Part shown: positions 6,854 through 14,650 of the stretch, piece after piece | How the letters are laid out: each line of letters starts with the position of its first letter | Numbering within the stretch: position 1 is the first letter of the stretch | Assembly (NCBI RefSeq): GCF_019711635.1 | Contig: NZ_JAIGNT010000002.1 | Span: forward strand, 1 to 64,000 | Source of the DNA: Qipengyuania huizhouensis | GTDB taxonomy: Bacteria; Pseudomonadota; Alphaproteobacteria; Sphingomonadales; Sphingomonadaceae | Length of the DNA stretch: 64,000 nucleotides | Reading direction: 5' to 3' | Notes under the pieces: model-generated | What the model saw: the letters and a program-made list of their open reading frames with translations, nothing else | Database searches by the model: none | What the model was told of the DNA's origin: nothing | Program-made: the position numbers and the translations under genes

Positions 6854-7962
6854 CGGCTCGTCGCCCTCTCGGGCTTCATTGTCTCGGAACCTGTCGAGGA
6901 CGCTTTGGGCATCTCTTGCAAGAGCTTGGCCCAGTCCGCGTTTGTTGGCTGAGGCATAGCTCGCGCTTCTCCCAGCAACGCTTGGAGTTCGATGGTGGCA
7001 ATTTCATCAGGCATATCGCCTCGTTGACGTCTTCCGAAAATCTCGGATACTTTTTTGAGGGTGCGGGGGCTGATGGATTTCAGGGCACGAGCATTATCCG
7101 TAAACCAGCTAATCGCTTCACTTTGAACGATTAGCGAATTAGACAGCAGCAATGGCCTCCCTCCGCTCGGATTGCGCACGCAAACATCACGCGTGAGGTG
7201 CGAAGCGAGCGCGAGGTAGACGCTCCATTCCCACAACATGAAAGGGTCCCGCATAAGCACGATTGGTGCTGAGCGTTCGAAAAGTGCGTCGCGGTCATTC
7301 ATCAACGTCTTGTCCCATTGGGTGTCGTCCCAAAGGTCCATATTGGTGCTCACCACGATGGGAACGTTGAGGTTGATGTCCACGCGAACCTTCCCTTCTT
7401 TCGTTTTCTCCATTCGAGAGAAGATGTCGGGTGTCTTCGGGTCGGTCGCCTGCTTGAGGATTTCAAACATTGGCTTCGAGCGAAAGATGATGTCTGCCTC
7501 TTCCATGATGAGAGGCCCAAGCCCCTTCGCTTCCTTGAACTGGTCAACAAGCTCGTGGACATTGCGGGGTCGGCACCTGATGGGCCGCAATTTGCGCGAC
7601 CGCCAAACCGCTTCCTGCTCGACAATGCTGTGCGTTTTCCCGACACCTTGCGGGCCGCAAATGTAGAGCGCGCGCAGACCTACGCCACCGACTTGACCGA
7701 CGTCAGCTAGTTTGAAGCGGACAAGTCCAATTTGGCGCGCAATCGGGTTCTCCAAGAGGACCTTCCGCCATTGAGCGACGGTCTTGCGTGTTTTGGTCTT
7801 CGTAACGTCCTTTGCTGAGTTGCTGGGTTCAGTTCTCGCTGGTCGTTGAAGTTTCCTTGTCTCAGGAGCTTCAGCTGCGGCAACTTTCTTGGTCCTTCTC
7901 GGCGTCGCTTCAGCCTTCCATTCAGGCGACCGTTTGACCCCGACATTCGTATTTTTCGTCAT
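6850..7962 (-). CDS. AAA+ ATPase of the mobile cargo, probable DNA-replication or mobility factor
   Basis: 370 aa from the ATG at 7962, which has GGGAA about 10 bases upstream; an in-frame extension to 8178 lacks coding character. The first 90 residues are a very basic, disordered-looking Lys/Arg/Thr tail. The ATPase core has Walker A GPQGVGKTHS, Walker B LIMEEADIIF with a Glu-Asp pair, sensor 1 PIVVSTNMDL, and a likely arginine finger in DALFERSAPI. The C-terminal 120 residues are helical. This layout resembles ATP-binding proteins of phages and small plasmids that load or drive replication. A role with the coupled gene at 6134 is likely; the exact role is not established. Confidence 0.8.
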   Translation of the reverse strand: MTKNTNVGVKRSPEWKAEATPRRTKKVAAAEAPETRKLQRPARTEPSNSAKDVTKTKTRKTVAQWRKVLLENPIARQIGLVRFKLADVGQVGGVGLRALYICGPQGVGKTHSIVEQEAVWRSRKLRPIRCRPRNVHELVDQFKEAKGLGPLIMEEADIIFRSKPMFEILKQATDPKTPDIFSRMEKTKEGKVRVDINLNVPIVVSTNMDLWDDTQWDKTLMNDRDALFERSAPIVLMRDPFMLWEWSVYLALASHLTRDVCVRNPSGGRPLLLSNSLIVQSEAISWFTDNARALKSISPRTLKKVSEIFGRRQRGDMPDEIATIELQALLGEARAMPQPTNADWAKLLQEMPKASSTGSETMKPERATSR

Positions 7963-8229
7963 GCTCGTTTCCCAGAAAATGGGTAGCGCCACCCGTGTCC
8001 TGACGAGCCACTTGGTTCGCCAAAGACGTGGTTTTGTTTCTAGCCCTCGTCGATGACGGAGGCCGATGAAGTGAGGCTCTCCCCCATGGAAAGAACCAAT
8101 TGATTTGCCCCTTGCGCTGGGGCGACGCCCGCCACTTGGACGAACTTGCATCGGACATGCCGACGCCGTGATGGCCATCGACCAGACAGTTAGCGGGAGT
8201 GCGAAAATTCGCCGAGCAAAAGGGTCCCA

Positions 8230-8282
8230 TTTTTCAGTTTTGGTGATGCAAAATGAAAACTGCGATTTTTTCAGATTTGGTG
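8230..8282. repeat. 16-bp direct repeats in a divergent intergenic region
   Basis: TTTTTCAGTTTTGGTG (8230-8245) recurs with one change at 8267-8282, a 37-base period, and an inverted CAGTTTT/AAAACTG pair (8235-8241, 8255-8261) lies between. The region separates the ATPase gene from the gene at 8332. It could be an operator or an iteron-like replication site. The rest of 7963-8331 shows nothing recognisable. Confidence 0.55.
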
Positions 8283-8331
8283 GGAATCTTTGAACTGGCG
8301 GAGTTCGCTATTCGAAAATATTGCTCTCATC

Positions 8332-8955
8332 ATGGCTCGAAAAACACGACCTCTGAAGAACTCCGACTTGGGTCGCGAACGCAGCTTGGAGACCCGCAAG
8401 TCACGCAGTGCACTGCACGACAAGTTGACGTGGAATTTTGTCCTTGCGATTGCTCGCTGGGAGCAACCGCGCACGCTCAGAGGCTATGTTTCCGAGCTAA
8501 ACGACATTGGCCATCCCTCAGCCAGCGGTTCGCCTTGGACGACCCAAAAGCTGCACAATGTTTTCAAACGCCATAACACCACAGCCAAGAAGCTGACGGC
8601 AAAGGTTAATCAGCCTGCGGTCTACGAATTGCCGCAGCCTCCGACGAAGGCCGCTCGGATTGCTTTTAGAAAAGCTATCGAGGGAATTGACCAACCCTCG
8701 GTGCAAAATGGGTCATGGAGGCCTGCCACAGAGATTCAACCTCGTCGTTCCGACTTAGTAAGGCACGGCGAATTCGGTGTCGGCCAGTATGTGAAAGAAG
8801 AAGCCATTGCACGCTTCTTATGCCGCTTCATCGATGACGAGCACGGCAGCTTTGACGCACAAATTCCCGCTTCTCAACTTGAGGTTTTCCAGTTCCATTT
8901 AAGCCGTGAGGAGCGGCAACAGATAGCCGAAAGGCTCGCAGAAAAGTGGCTTTAG
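8332..8955 (+). CDS. Possible DNA-binding protein with a Recombinase-domain-like motif
   Basis: 207 aa from the ATG at 8332 (MARKTRPLKNS); an upstream TTG at 8290 is possible but no ribosome site favours either. Residues about 55-80 read YVSELNDIGHPSASGSPWT followed by LHNVFKRH. This matches the LNxxGxxTxxGxxWTxxxVxxILxN pattern of the helical 'Recombinase' domain of large serine recombinases, but the catalytic resolvase domain is absent. The C-terminus is acidic and helical (SREERQQIAERLAEKWL). It is divergent from the ATPase gene across a repeat-bearing region, so it may bind there. Its function is inferred. Confidence 0.65.
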   Translation: MARKTRPLKNSDLGRERSLETRKSRSALHDKLTWNFVLAIARWEQPRTLRGYVSELNDIGHPSASGSPWTTQKLHNVFKRHNTTAKKLTAKVNQPAVYELPQPPTKAARIAFRKAIEGIDQPSVQNGSWRPATEIQPRRSDLVRHGEFGVGQYVKEEAIARFLCRFIDDEHGSFDAQIPASQLEVFQFHLSREERQQIAERLAEKWL

Positions 8956-9003
8956 CTCGAATTAAATAATGTGGCTTGATACCGTCTCGTATATACTCGG
9001 AGC

Positions 9004-9279
9004 ATGGCACGAAAACTAAACTACGGACAAAACTTTAGCACCAAACCAAAGACGCAAATCGGCAAGCAAGATGACGCAGCTATGCCATTCTGGGCTATCC
9101 GCAAGGCTGCGAGGGAGCGTCTTATCCGCCAGCGGCCAGACCTCTCGCCATCGGAGATTGACCGCCGTGTAAGGCGCATCGTTGCCCGTGGAATGCGGCC
9201 TGCGGAATCCCAATCACCATCTGTTTCACGATGTGACTTAGCTTTGCAGAAAGAGAGACTAAGACACCTTGCGCGGTAG
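9004..9279 (+). CDS. Small basic hypothetical protein
   Basis: 91 aa, strongly basic. It begins MARK, like the gene 48 bases upstream, and a CGGAG site precedes the ATG. The middle is an Arg-rich helical stretch (RKAARERLIRQRPDLSPSEIDRRVRRIV), suggesting nucleic-acid binding. No known family is recognised. A GTATATAC sequence upstream (8990-8997) could be part of a promoter. Its last 21 bases overlap the convergent gene at 9259. Confidence 0.6.
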   Translation: MARKLNYGQNFSTKPKTQIGKQDDAAMPFWAIRKAARERLIRQRPDLSPSEIDRRVRRIVARGMRPAESQSPSVSRCDLALQKERLRHLAR

Positions 9280-9552
9280 CGGCGTTCCGAACTTCAATGC
9301 AAACAAGATGCCGTCTTCGGGGTGCTCAAAGTGCCAACTCACGAGGCCAATTCGCTTGTCCGCTTGAGGTCGCACTCGTCCCTTCATCTCTGACGAGAAC
9401 GCATAATTTCGTGCGCTGTAAAAATCCAACATTCCATAGGTGTCGATGACCACAGAGGCTTTGAAGTCGTAGCGGTATCGCAATGCCCGAATGTGGGAAT
9501 TCTGCTCGAAGCGTTCGACGAAAGAGAGAAGAGGGAAAGGCTTTCTGGGCAT
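9259..9552 (-). CDS. Small hypothetical protein
   Basis: 97 aa on the minus strand, overlapping the end of the previous gene tail to tail. It has an alternating beta-like pattern with many aromatic residues (YRYDFKASVVIDTYGMLDFYSARNY) and no recognised motif. Codon use is like the rest of the island. It sits between a small basic gene and a GNAT-like gene, neither of which suggests a job for it. Confidence 0.55.
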   Translation of the reverse strand: MPRKPFPLLSFVERFEQNSHIRALRYRYDFKASVVIDTYGMLDFYSARNYAFSSEMKGRVRPQADKRIGLVSWHFEHPEDGILFALKFGTPLPRKVS

Positions 9553-9717
9553 CTCATATTTAGACCGACTCTAGAGGGCTGCTTCGTTCGGCGCGAGCCG
9601 ACCTACTCCAACCCCCGACCCAGAAAAACCTCTGCATCTGTCCCTCGGGAAGCCGTAGAAGTCCGTGCTTCTCAAATGTCGTTTTGAGCAATCCAGAAGA
9701 GGACGCGATGCAAGGGG

Positions 9718-10227
9718 TTAGGCTGGTCTCGCCAGCAATCGTGTATGCTGTTCAGCCCACGGGTCAGGGACAATGCACCCATTGCAGACCCTAATGGGTT
9801 CTTCACGACCATCAGGCCGCCAAAGTGAGAACGACAGGCGCGGTTCCCGCTTAATCATCGACTTCCAAACATAAGCGCCATCGTGAGTCTGATTTTCATC
9901 GGATGCGAGGCACTGGCCGTGCGTCTGAACCCACCACTCAATTAGCTGGCGAGTGATGCCGTGCCCTTGGTAGGACCGCTCGACAATCGTCTTGCCGATA
10001 TGCCTGTGAGGCAAGCAATCTACGGGTGCCCATGTGTTCATGATAGCGATTAGCTTTTCGCCGTCGAAAACGCCGAGATACTCAGAATCGAACATCCCTT
10101 TACCAATTCTGACATCGAGTAACCGCCCTTGAGCGTGGACGAAGTGGACCGCCTTGTTCCACGGACGCGGGAAATGTCGTTCATATTCCCTGATGAACTG
10201 CGTCTGCGAACTATGAAGTTGAACCAT
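9718..10227 (-). CDS. GNAT-like acetyltransferase-fold protein, phage/island type
   Basis: 169 aa. The central block has HIGKTIVERSYQGHGITRQLIEW; YQGHGITRQL matches the acetyl-CoA pyrophosphate loop Q/RxxGxG/A of the GNAT fold, and the strand before it (GEKLIAIMNTWAPV) fits. The C-terminus has CNGCIVPDPWAEQH, a Cys-rich tail of unclear use. Phage and island members of this fold acetylate or glycylate DNA bases or proteins, but the substrate cannot be read here. It is the last gene before the right 21-bp repeat, pointing into the cargo. Confidence 0.6.
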   Translation of the reverse strand: MVQLHSSQTQFIREYERHFPRPWNKAVHFVHAQGRLLDVRIGKGMFDSEYLGVFDGEKLIAIMNTWAPVDCLPHRHIGKTIVERSYQGHGITRQLIEWWVQTHGQCLASDENQTHDGAYVWKSMIKREPRLSFSLWRPDGREEPIRVCNGCIVPDPWAEQHTRLLARPA

Positions 10228-10316
10228 GCTCGTATCTTTCGACCATTTTCTTGATGGATTCCAGAACTGCTAGAGTCCTATCCAATTATGCGTGTGATGA
10301 TGCTTTGCGGCGCGCG

Positions 10317-10337
10317 CCCCACCTCAGTTAGGTAACC
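10317..10337. repeat. 21-bp inverted repeat, right copy
   Basis: Exact reverse complement of 2292-2312. Downstream it is followed, as on the left, by a GAGAC-N9-GTCTC dyad (10356-10374) and ACAGTTCTGT (10401-10410) before the serine recombinase start. Confidence 0.85.
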
Positions 10338-10449
10338 GGACTTAAGGCACTTCCCGAGACGGAATCTGCGTCTCGCACGGGTGGTTTTTCTTGCCAAAAG
10401 ACAGTTCTGTGAGAGGGTCTTACATCCATACGAGACACTTGGAGGCTGG

Positions 10450-11004
10450 ATGGGCAAGACGCTGGGTTACGCAAGGATCAGCACCAACGAGGGGCAGGAC
10501 ATCCAGAGCCAGAAGGCTCGGCTCGAAGACCTTGGTGCAGTGGTGGTGTTCTGCGAGACCGGGAACGGATCATCCCTCAACGGTCGTGACCAGCTTGAAG
10601 CGGCCCTGCGTCTGCTCGAACCTGGCGACGAACTTCTCGCCCTTCATCCTGATCGTCTGGCCCGTGATACCGGCGACCTGCTCACCATTGCGAAGCGCAT
10701 CGTCGAGAAGAAGGCGATCCTGCGCATCCATGACCCGGCGATCACCTTCGACGGTTCGGACATGATGGGGGAAGTTCTGCTGATCGTCTTCGGACTTGTG
10801 GGCTCCATCGAGAAGCATTTTATCAAGGCGCGCCAGCGCAGGGGAATCGAAGCCGCCAAGCTGCGCAATGTCTACAAAGGCCGCCCCTCGACCATCGACT
10901 TCAACCGGGTCAAGGAACTGCACGCCGAAGGGATGCGCCCCACCGACATTGCACGCGAGATGAAGATCGGTCGGGCGAGTGTTTACCGGGCATTGGCGGC
11001 GTGA
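10450..11004 (+). CDS. Small serine recombinase (resolvase/invertase family), right copy
   Basis: 184 aa from the ATG at 10450, which has GGAGG just upstream; an in-frame extension to 10381 lies over the regulatory dyads and is not used. It has the same motifs as the left copy: YARISTNEGQD with catalytic Ser, LHPDRLARD, and the helix-turn-helix IAREMKIGRASVYRAL. About 24 residues differ, half of them within the last 35. It points out of the cargo, away from its twin. Such a pair with matching upstream sites could invert or mobilise the DNA between them. An alternative is two separate insertions of related elements. Confidence 0.92.
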   Translation: MGKTLGYARISTNEGQDIQSQKARLEDLGAVVVFCETGNGSSLNGRDQLEAALRLLEPGDELLALHPDRLARDTGDLLTIAKRIVEKKAILRIHDPAITFDGSDMMGEVLLIVFGLVGSIEKHFIKARQRRGIEAAKLRNVYKGRPSTIDFNRVKELHAEGMRPTDIAREMKIGRASVYRALAA

Positions 11005-11010
11005 CCGAGA

Positions 11011-11553
11011 CTACCGCCGATACCTGATGTGAAGCCCGCCCCCGAGCTTCGGTCGGTCTTCCTCATCGAGCTTCTTCACAAGATCGAGAACCGGCAGCCG
11101 GGGATGGGTGATCATGTTCATCAGGTGGATGTGCTCGCCGTGCTCCCAGTGGTTGCGATCCTGATCGACATCCCTCTGGTCGAAGTAGAACAGATGCCAG
11201 TCAGTCGGATACTCGACCGGGATAAACAGATGGGCGTTGAGGAGCCGTCGCTGCTCGAACATCTGCCCGATCTTGTTCACGAACCGCTTCGCGTCCTTCG
11301 ACAAAGGCCCCACCCCATTGCGCGCCAATGCCTCGCGATCCCTGTCCTTGGGCACGAGATGTTCGGGATGATGATGCTTATGGAACCGGAAATGGCGAAT
11401 GGGAATCGCCTCTGTCATGCAGGCGAAGATCAGGCTGGCCAAATCCGAGCCATCAATCACCGCATCCCGGCAATGATCGGTTAGGTCCGACTTCTTCGCA
11501 ATGTTGAAGATCGTCAGCAGCGAGTTCAACGCTGGCTCTTCGGTCGAGGACAT
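11011..11553 (-). CDS. Hypothetical island protein
   Basis: 180 aa from the ATG at 11553 (a TTG two codons earlier is also in frame). It is rich in His and Asp (RFHKHHHPEHLVPKDRDRE and later HWEHGEHIHLMNM), with long helical stretches; there is no recognised catalytic motif and no signal peptide. It converges on the right serine recombinase with only 6 bases between the stops, placing it just outside the cargo. I do not recognise the family. The 243 bases upstream (11554-11796) hold no gene I can support. Confidence 0.7.
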   Translation of the reverse strand: MSSTEEPALNSLLTIFNIAKKSDLTDHCRDAVIDGSDLASLIFACMTEAIPIRHFRFHKHHHPEHLVPKDRDREALARNGVGPLSKDAKRFVNKIGQMFEQRRLLNAHLFIPVEYPTDWHLFYFDQRDVDQDRNHWEHGEHIHLMNMITHPRLPVLDLVKKLDEEDRPKLGGGLHIRYRR

Positions 11554-11796
11554 TGCCAAAAGTTAGAGAGCCGCACCGTTCTCGCCAACCCGAGGGACGA
11601 GACGATCCCCCAGCGTCCATGGATCATCTTCTGAACTTCGTTGACGCCCTGTGCGGCTGTGCGACACTCATCCCATGACCAGGAAGCACGCTCCCGAGAT
11701 CGTAGATACTGCCTCTCAACCATCATCAGCAACGGTGGAGGATGGTCAGGAAACCATGGAAATTACCGTGCAGGATGATAGGCGAACCCTTGGCTC

Positions 11797-11958
11797 TCCT
11801 GTCGGGTGCGCCAAACCTCGAAAATCTACGGAATCAGAGCGCCTTAAAGGCGCAGGCAAAAAGTCGTGTAGCACAAGCGCGTCGCACGAGGACCAATCTC
11901 AAGATCGTCATTCCGATTGTCTTCAACAGGATGGAGGAGATGGTCGTCGTCGCCTTAC
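11797..11958. repeat. 162-bp perfect inverted repeat, left arm
   Basis: Bases 11797-11958 are the exact reverse complement of 13337-13498 over 162 bp. The first 17 bases equal the 3' end of the tRNA-Arg gene including CCA; the rest equals the DNA between that tRNA and the integrase start. It lies 15 bases beyond the integrase stop. Confidence 0.92.
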
Positions 11959-11973
11959 TCATGAGGGACGAGA

Positions 11974-13335
11974 TCAGTCGTCCCTCTCGATCATCAACGG
12001 CGCGAGAGCAGGCACAGGATACTCTACCCTCGTAATCGCTTCGTAGAGCGCAGAAATTGGAAATCCACTTCCATAGAAATCACCTACCGAAGCACCACCA
12101 GAACCACCTCCCGTCCAACCTCCGAGGGTATAGGTAAGCTCCCGGTCAACACGACCAGCGCGCATGGCATCGCGAAAGTTGTGCCGAAAGCTATGAAAGG
12201 CTGTCCGATCCTGCTTCGCGCCCACCTTGATAAGGTATCGCGCAAACCATTTTGAGAAGTAGGCCGAGGCGTAGCCGAACCTGTCGAGAGGAAGCTCTGG
12301 CCACAAGCGACTTTCATTCGCACCCTTCGTTCTGCGCCAGTGTTCAAGGAGACGGGCTCGGATCAGTGCAGGGTGAATGGGAATGATGCGCTCGCTCGAT
12401 GCGGTTTTCACCCGCTTTCCGAGCGCGGTATCTGCCTTGACGATGAAGCAGTGCACGCCATCGATCTCCACGATGTCATCCACCGTCTGTTGGCAGATTT
12501 CATTCTGCCGCTGGCCGCTGAACAACGCGATCAATGGGACATAGAAGTGCGCGGGAGATTCTGGCTTCGTGCGCCCCGCAATGATGGAGAGCAAATCGGT
12601 GTAGGGTTCTCCCTGAAAGATGGCGGCCAACTGATCGATTGAGAATGGCAGCCGCTTTTCTCTGGCCGGGATCGGGTCTGCAATCCGGAGGCCGCGCACC
12701 GGATTCCGGGTGGCGAACTCCTCCTTCACAAGCCAGTTCATCATTCCAGCCCACCGCGTCAGATACCCATTACAGTTTGACGCGGCCATTTTTTGAACTG
12801 CATGTTTTTGTCCCAGTTCTATAGCCTCGTATGGCGTCGCACCGGGCCAACGCCGTTCATAGTGTCTCGGCAACTGCTGCAACACTTCCATCACCCTGCG
12901 GCAATCCTGCCGAGAGATGTCAGTCACCAGCTTGTCCTTGCCGAGGACGGCAACCACAAGGTTTCTGACAGTCTCGTAAGCCAGCACCGTCTTGCGAGTC
13001 CGCGCACTACCGGGATCGGATAGATACCGGTTCCACGCCTCGTAGATCGTTAGGCTGTTGGTTGGAGCGATAAATACGCTTGCCGCCACACTGGTCGAAG
13101 GTGGGTCATACGCTGTCCAAGTTTCTGCACCGTTCCGCCGTGCGGACTCGAACGCTTCCGCAATCTCGAACGCCATTGCTCGCCCCCTTGGGAGGGCTTC
13201 CGGATAGGAGGCGGTTTTCAACGACCGATTAATGTGAGTCTTTCCGACGATGGCTACGAGATCGGAGGGGACGCGAACCCTGAATTGATAGATTCCACCT
13301 CGGCGCCAAAGGCCAGACAGCCGCTTGTGATACAC
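11974..13335 (-). CDS. Tyrosine integrase beside tRNA-Arg
   Basis: 453 aa. A DUF6538-like N-terminal segment (LWRRGGIYQFRVRVPSDL) is followed by a core-binding helical domain and a catalytic domain with the first Arg in SGQRQNEIC, HxxR in HSFRHNFRD, GGW, and the nucleophile Tyr in DFYGSG. It starts at GTG 13335, the first start codon after a long open stretch running back into the tRNA; no Shine-Dalgarno sits at good spacing. It is the probable enzyme that inserted the island at the tRNA 3' end. It is unusual in lying between two 162-bp perfect inverted repeats, with only this gene between the arms, so recombination between them would flip it. Confidence 0.92.
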   Translation of the reverse strand: MYHKRLSGLWRRGGIYQFRVRVPSDLVAIVGKTHINRSLKTASYPEALPRGRAMAFEIAEAFESARRNGAETWTAYDPPSTSVAASVFIAPTNSLTIYEAWNRYLSDPGSARTRKTVLAYETVRNLVVAVLGKDKLVTDISRQDCRRVMEVLQQLPRHYERRWPGATPYEAIELGQKHAVQKMAASNCNGYLTRWAGMMNWLVKEEFATRNPVRGLRIADPIPAREKRLPFSIDQLAAIFQGEPYTDLLSIIAGRTKPESPAHFYVPLIALFSGQRQNEICQQTVDDIVEIDGVHCFIVKADTALGKRVKTASSERIIPIHPALIRARLLEHWRRTKGANESRLWPELPLDRFGYASAYFSKWFARYLIKVGAKQDRTAFHSFRHNFRDAMRAGRVDRELTYTLGGWTGGGSGGASVGDFYGSGFPISALYEAITRVEYPVPALAPLMIERDD

Positions 13336-13336
13336 G

Positions 13337-13481
13337 GTAAGGCGACGACGACCATCTCCTCCATCCTGTTGAAGACAATCGGAATGACGATCTTGAGATT
13401 GGTCCTCGTGCGACGCGCTTGTGCTACACGACTTTTTGCCTGCGCCTTTAAGGCGCTCTGATTCCGTAGATTTTCGAGGTT

Positions 13482-13498
<17 letters not shown>
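13337..13498. repeat. 162-bp perfect inverted repeat, right arm, with tRNA attachment core
   Basis: Right arm of the pair with 11797-11958. Bases 13482-13498 are the last 17 nt of the tRNA-Arg gene, the likely attachment core; 13337-13481 is the integrase upstream region. Confidence 0.92.
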
Positions 13499-13558
<60 letters not shown>

Positions 13559-13668
13559 ATGCCGTGGCCGGGGCGCTTAGCAAGGCGTCCGCCATGCTGC
13601 CAGAAAAATCGCGAATGCGAATCCTGCGTTAGGAAATTGGCAAGCGCGCTGGCGTAGCTTCGCAAGCT

Positions 13669-14067
13669 ATGAGCGCGATGTCCCACGAATTCGACCTGTC
13701 GCTAGCGACGGTGCTGTCACCAGCCGACAAGCCGGGCATGCGCACGGACAGGCTTACTGCGCTCACCGCACAATGGGAGGCGGTGCACGAAGCGGCAGCG
13801 GCGGTCGGAATCCTCGCCCAACTCGGCGAGGAAGAGGAGAGCGAGGAAATTCGCAGTCTCCCGCAGCGGGCATTGGAACTTGGCGGTCTGAACCTGGAAT
13901 CGGTGGCGCGCGGCGTCGACGATCTTGCCGCAGTCATGCAACCGGGCCTGCGGGCACTGCTTTCGCTGACCGCAACAGGGCACGACACCACCAGTGCCGC
14001 GCTCACCCTGTGGCGTGAATTCCATTGCGCGCGGGCAGCCATACTTGCTCTCGCACCGCCGGAGTAG
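13669..14067 (+). CDS. Hypothetical helical protein
   Basis: 132 aa, acidic, Ala/Leu-rich and probably all-helical (QWEAVHEAAAAVGILAQLGEEEESEEI). It has no signal peptide or motif. It is the first core gene outside the island and shows the high third-position G+C of the chromosome. A second ATG at 13678 is a possible start. A longer minus-strand frame over the same bases looks like an antisense shadow. No family is recognised. Confidence 0.65.
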   Translation: MSAMSHEFDLSLATVLSPADKPGMRTDRLTALTAQWEAVHEAAAAVGILAQLGEEEESEEIRSLPQRALELGGLNLESVARGVDDLAAVMQPGLRALLSLTATGHDTTSAALTLWREFHCARAAILALAPPE

Positions 14068-14114
14068 CGGTTCGCGCGCTTGACCGCGTTCGCTTTCTGT
14101 TCCATTTGGTCGCC

Positions 14115-14600
14115 ATGAGCGATTCCCCTGTTATCGAAACCCCGCTCGATGCCGGCAGCGTTTGCCGCGGCATCCAAAGGTTATTTGCCCGCAACGATAT
14201 CTGGCTGATGCCTGAAATGCCGCTGCGCAACGGCCGCCGCGCGGATCTGATGGGTCTCGACACCAAGGGCAGGATCGTCATCGTCGAAGTGAAGGTCCAG
14301 CGGGGTGATTTGCTGGGCGACGGCAAGTGGCCCGATTATCTCGACTTCTGCGATCGCTTCTATTGGGGCCTTCCGCCGCAGCTCGACCGGAATATTCTCA
14401 ATGGCGAGGACTATCGCCCCGATTGCTGCGGCATCGTGGTAGCCGATAGTTACGATGGCGAAATCGTTCGGCCGGCGCCGCTGCACCCGCTGGCCGCCAC
14501 GCGCCGCAAAACCGAGGTGGAGCGGCTTGCCCGAGCCGCCATGCGCCGGGCCACTGTTGCCATCGATCCGCATTGCGCGCCCTGGGGCGGCAGCGAATAG
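14115..14600 (+). CDS. mmcB: MmcB-family DNA repair protein
   Basis: 161 aa from the ATG at 14115. In Caulobacter the mmcB gene lies in the SOS response and its product is linked to DNA-damage repair; the fold is a PD-(D/E)XK nuclease relative. The conserved parts are visible: RRADLMGLDTKGRIVIVEVKVQRGD, with the D...EVK core of the nuclease fold, then WPDYLDFCDRFYWGL. The EVK acid and Lys are both present, so it may still be catalytic. No clear LexA box was found upstream. It lies about 50 bases after the previous gene and ahead of the hydroxylase gene. Confidence 0.85.
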   Translation: MSDSPVIETPLDAGSVCRGIQRLFARNDIWLMPEMPLRNGRRADLMGLDTKGRIVIVEVKVQRGDLLGDGKWPDYLDFCDRFYWGLPPQLDRNILNGEDYRPDCCGIVVADSYDGEIVRPAPLHPLAATRRKTEVERLARAAMRRATVAIDPHCAPWGGSE

Positions 14601-14650
14601 CCGGTTTGCCTGTGAAAGCGGGGTGTTTTGCGGCATAGGGGCGCTACGCC

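Noticed and set aside
7963..8178. N-terminal extension of the AAA+ ATPase frame
   Set aside because: Extension is Arg/Gly-rich without coding character and the ATG at 7962 has an acceptable ribosome site.
2292..10337. Reading the 21-bp pair as terminal inverted repeats of a DDE transposon
   Set aside because: No DDE transposase, no target-site duplication visible, and the sites lie inside the recombinase upstream regions, better fitting recombination sites.
11651..12046. Plus-strand frames (11651-12046 and 11742-12035) crossing the left 162-bp repeat
   Set aside because: They are a mixture of unique DNA, the repeat and antisense integrase; the same frames run upstream of the integrase without start codons. 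One frame (basic, with a GGAGGAG-ATG) is protein-like but cannot be supported.
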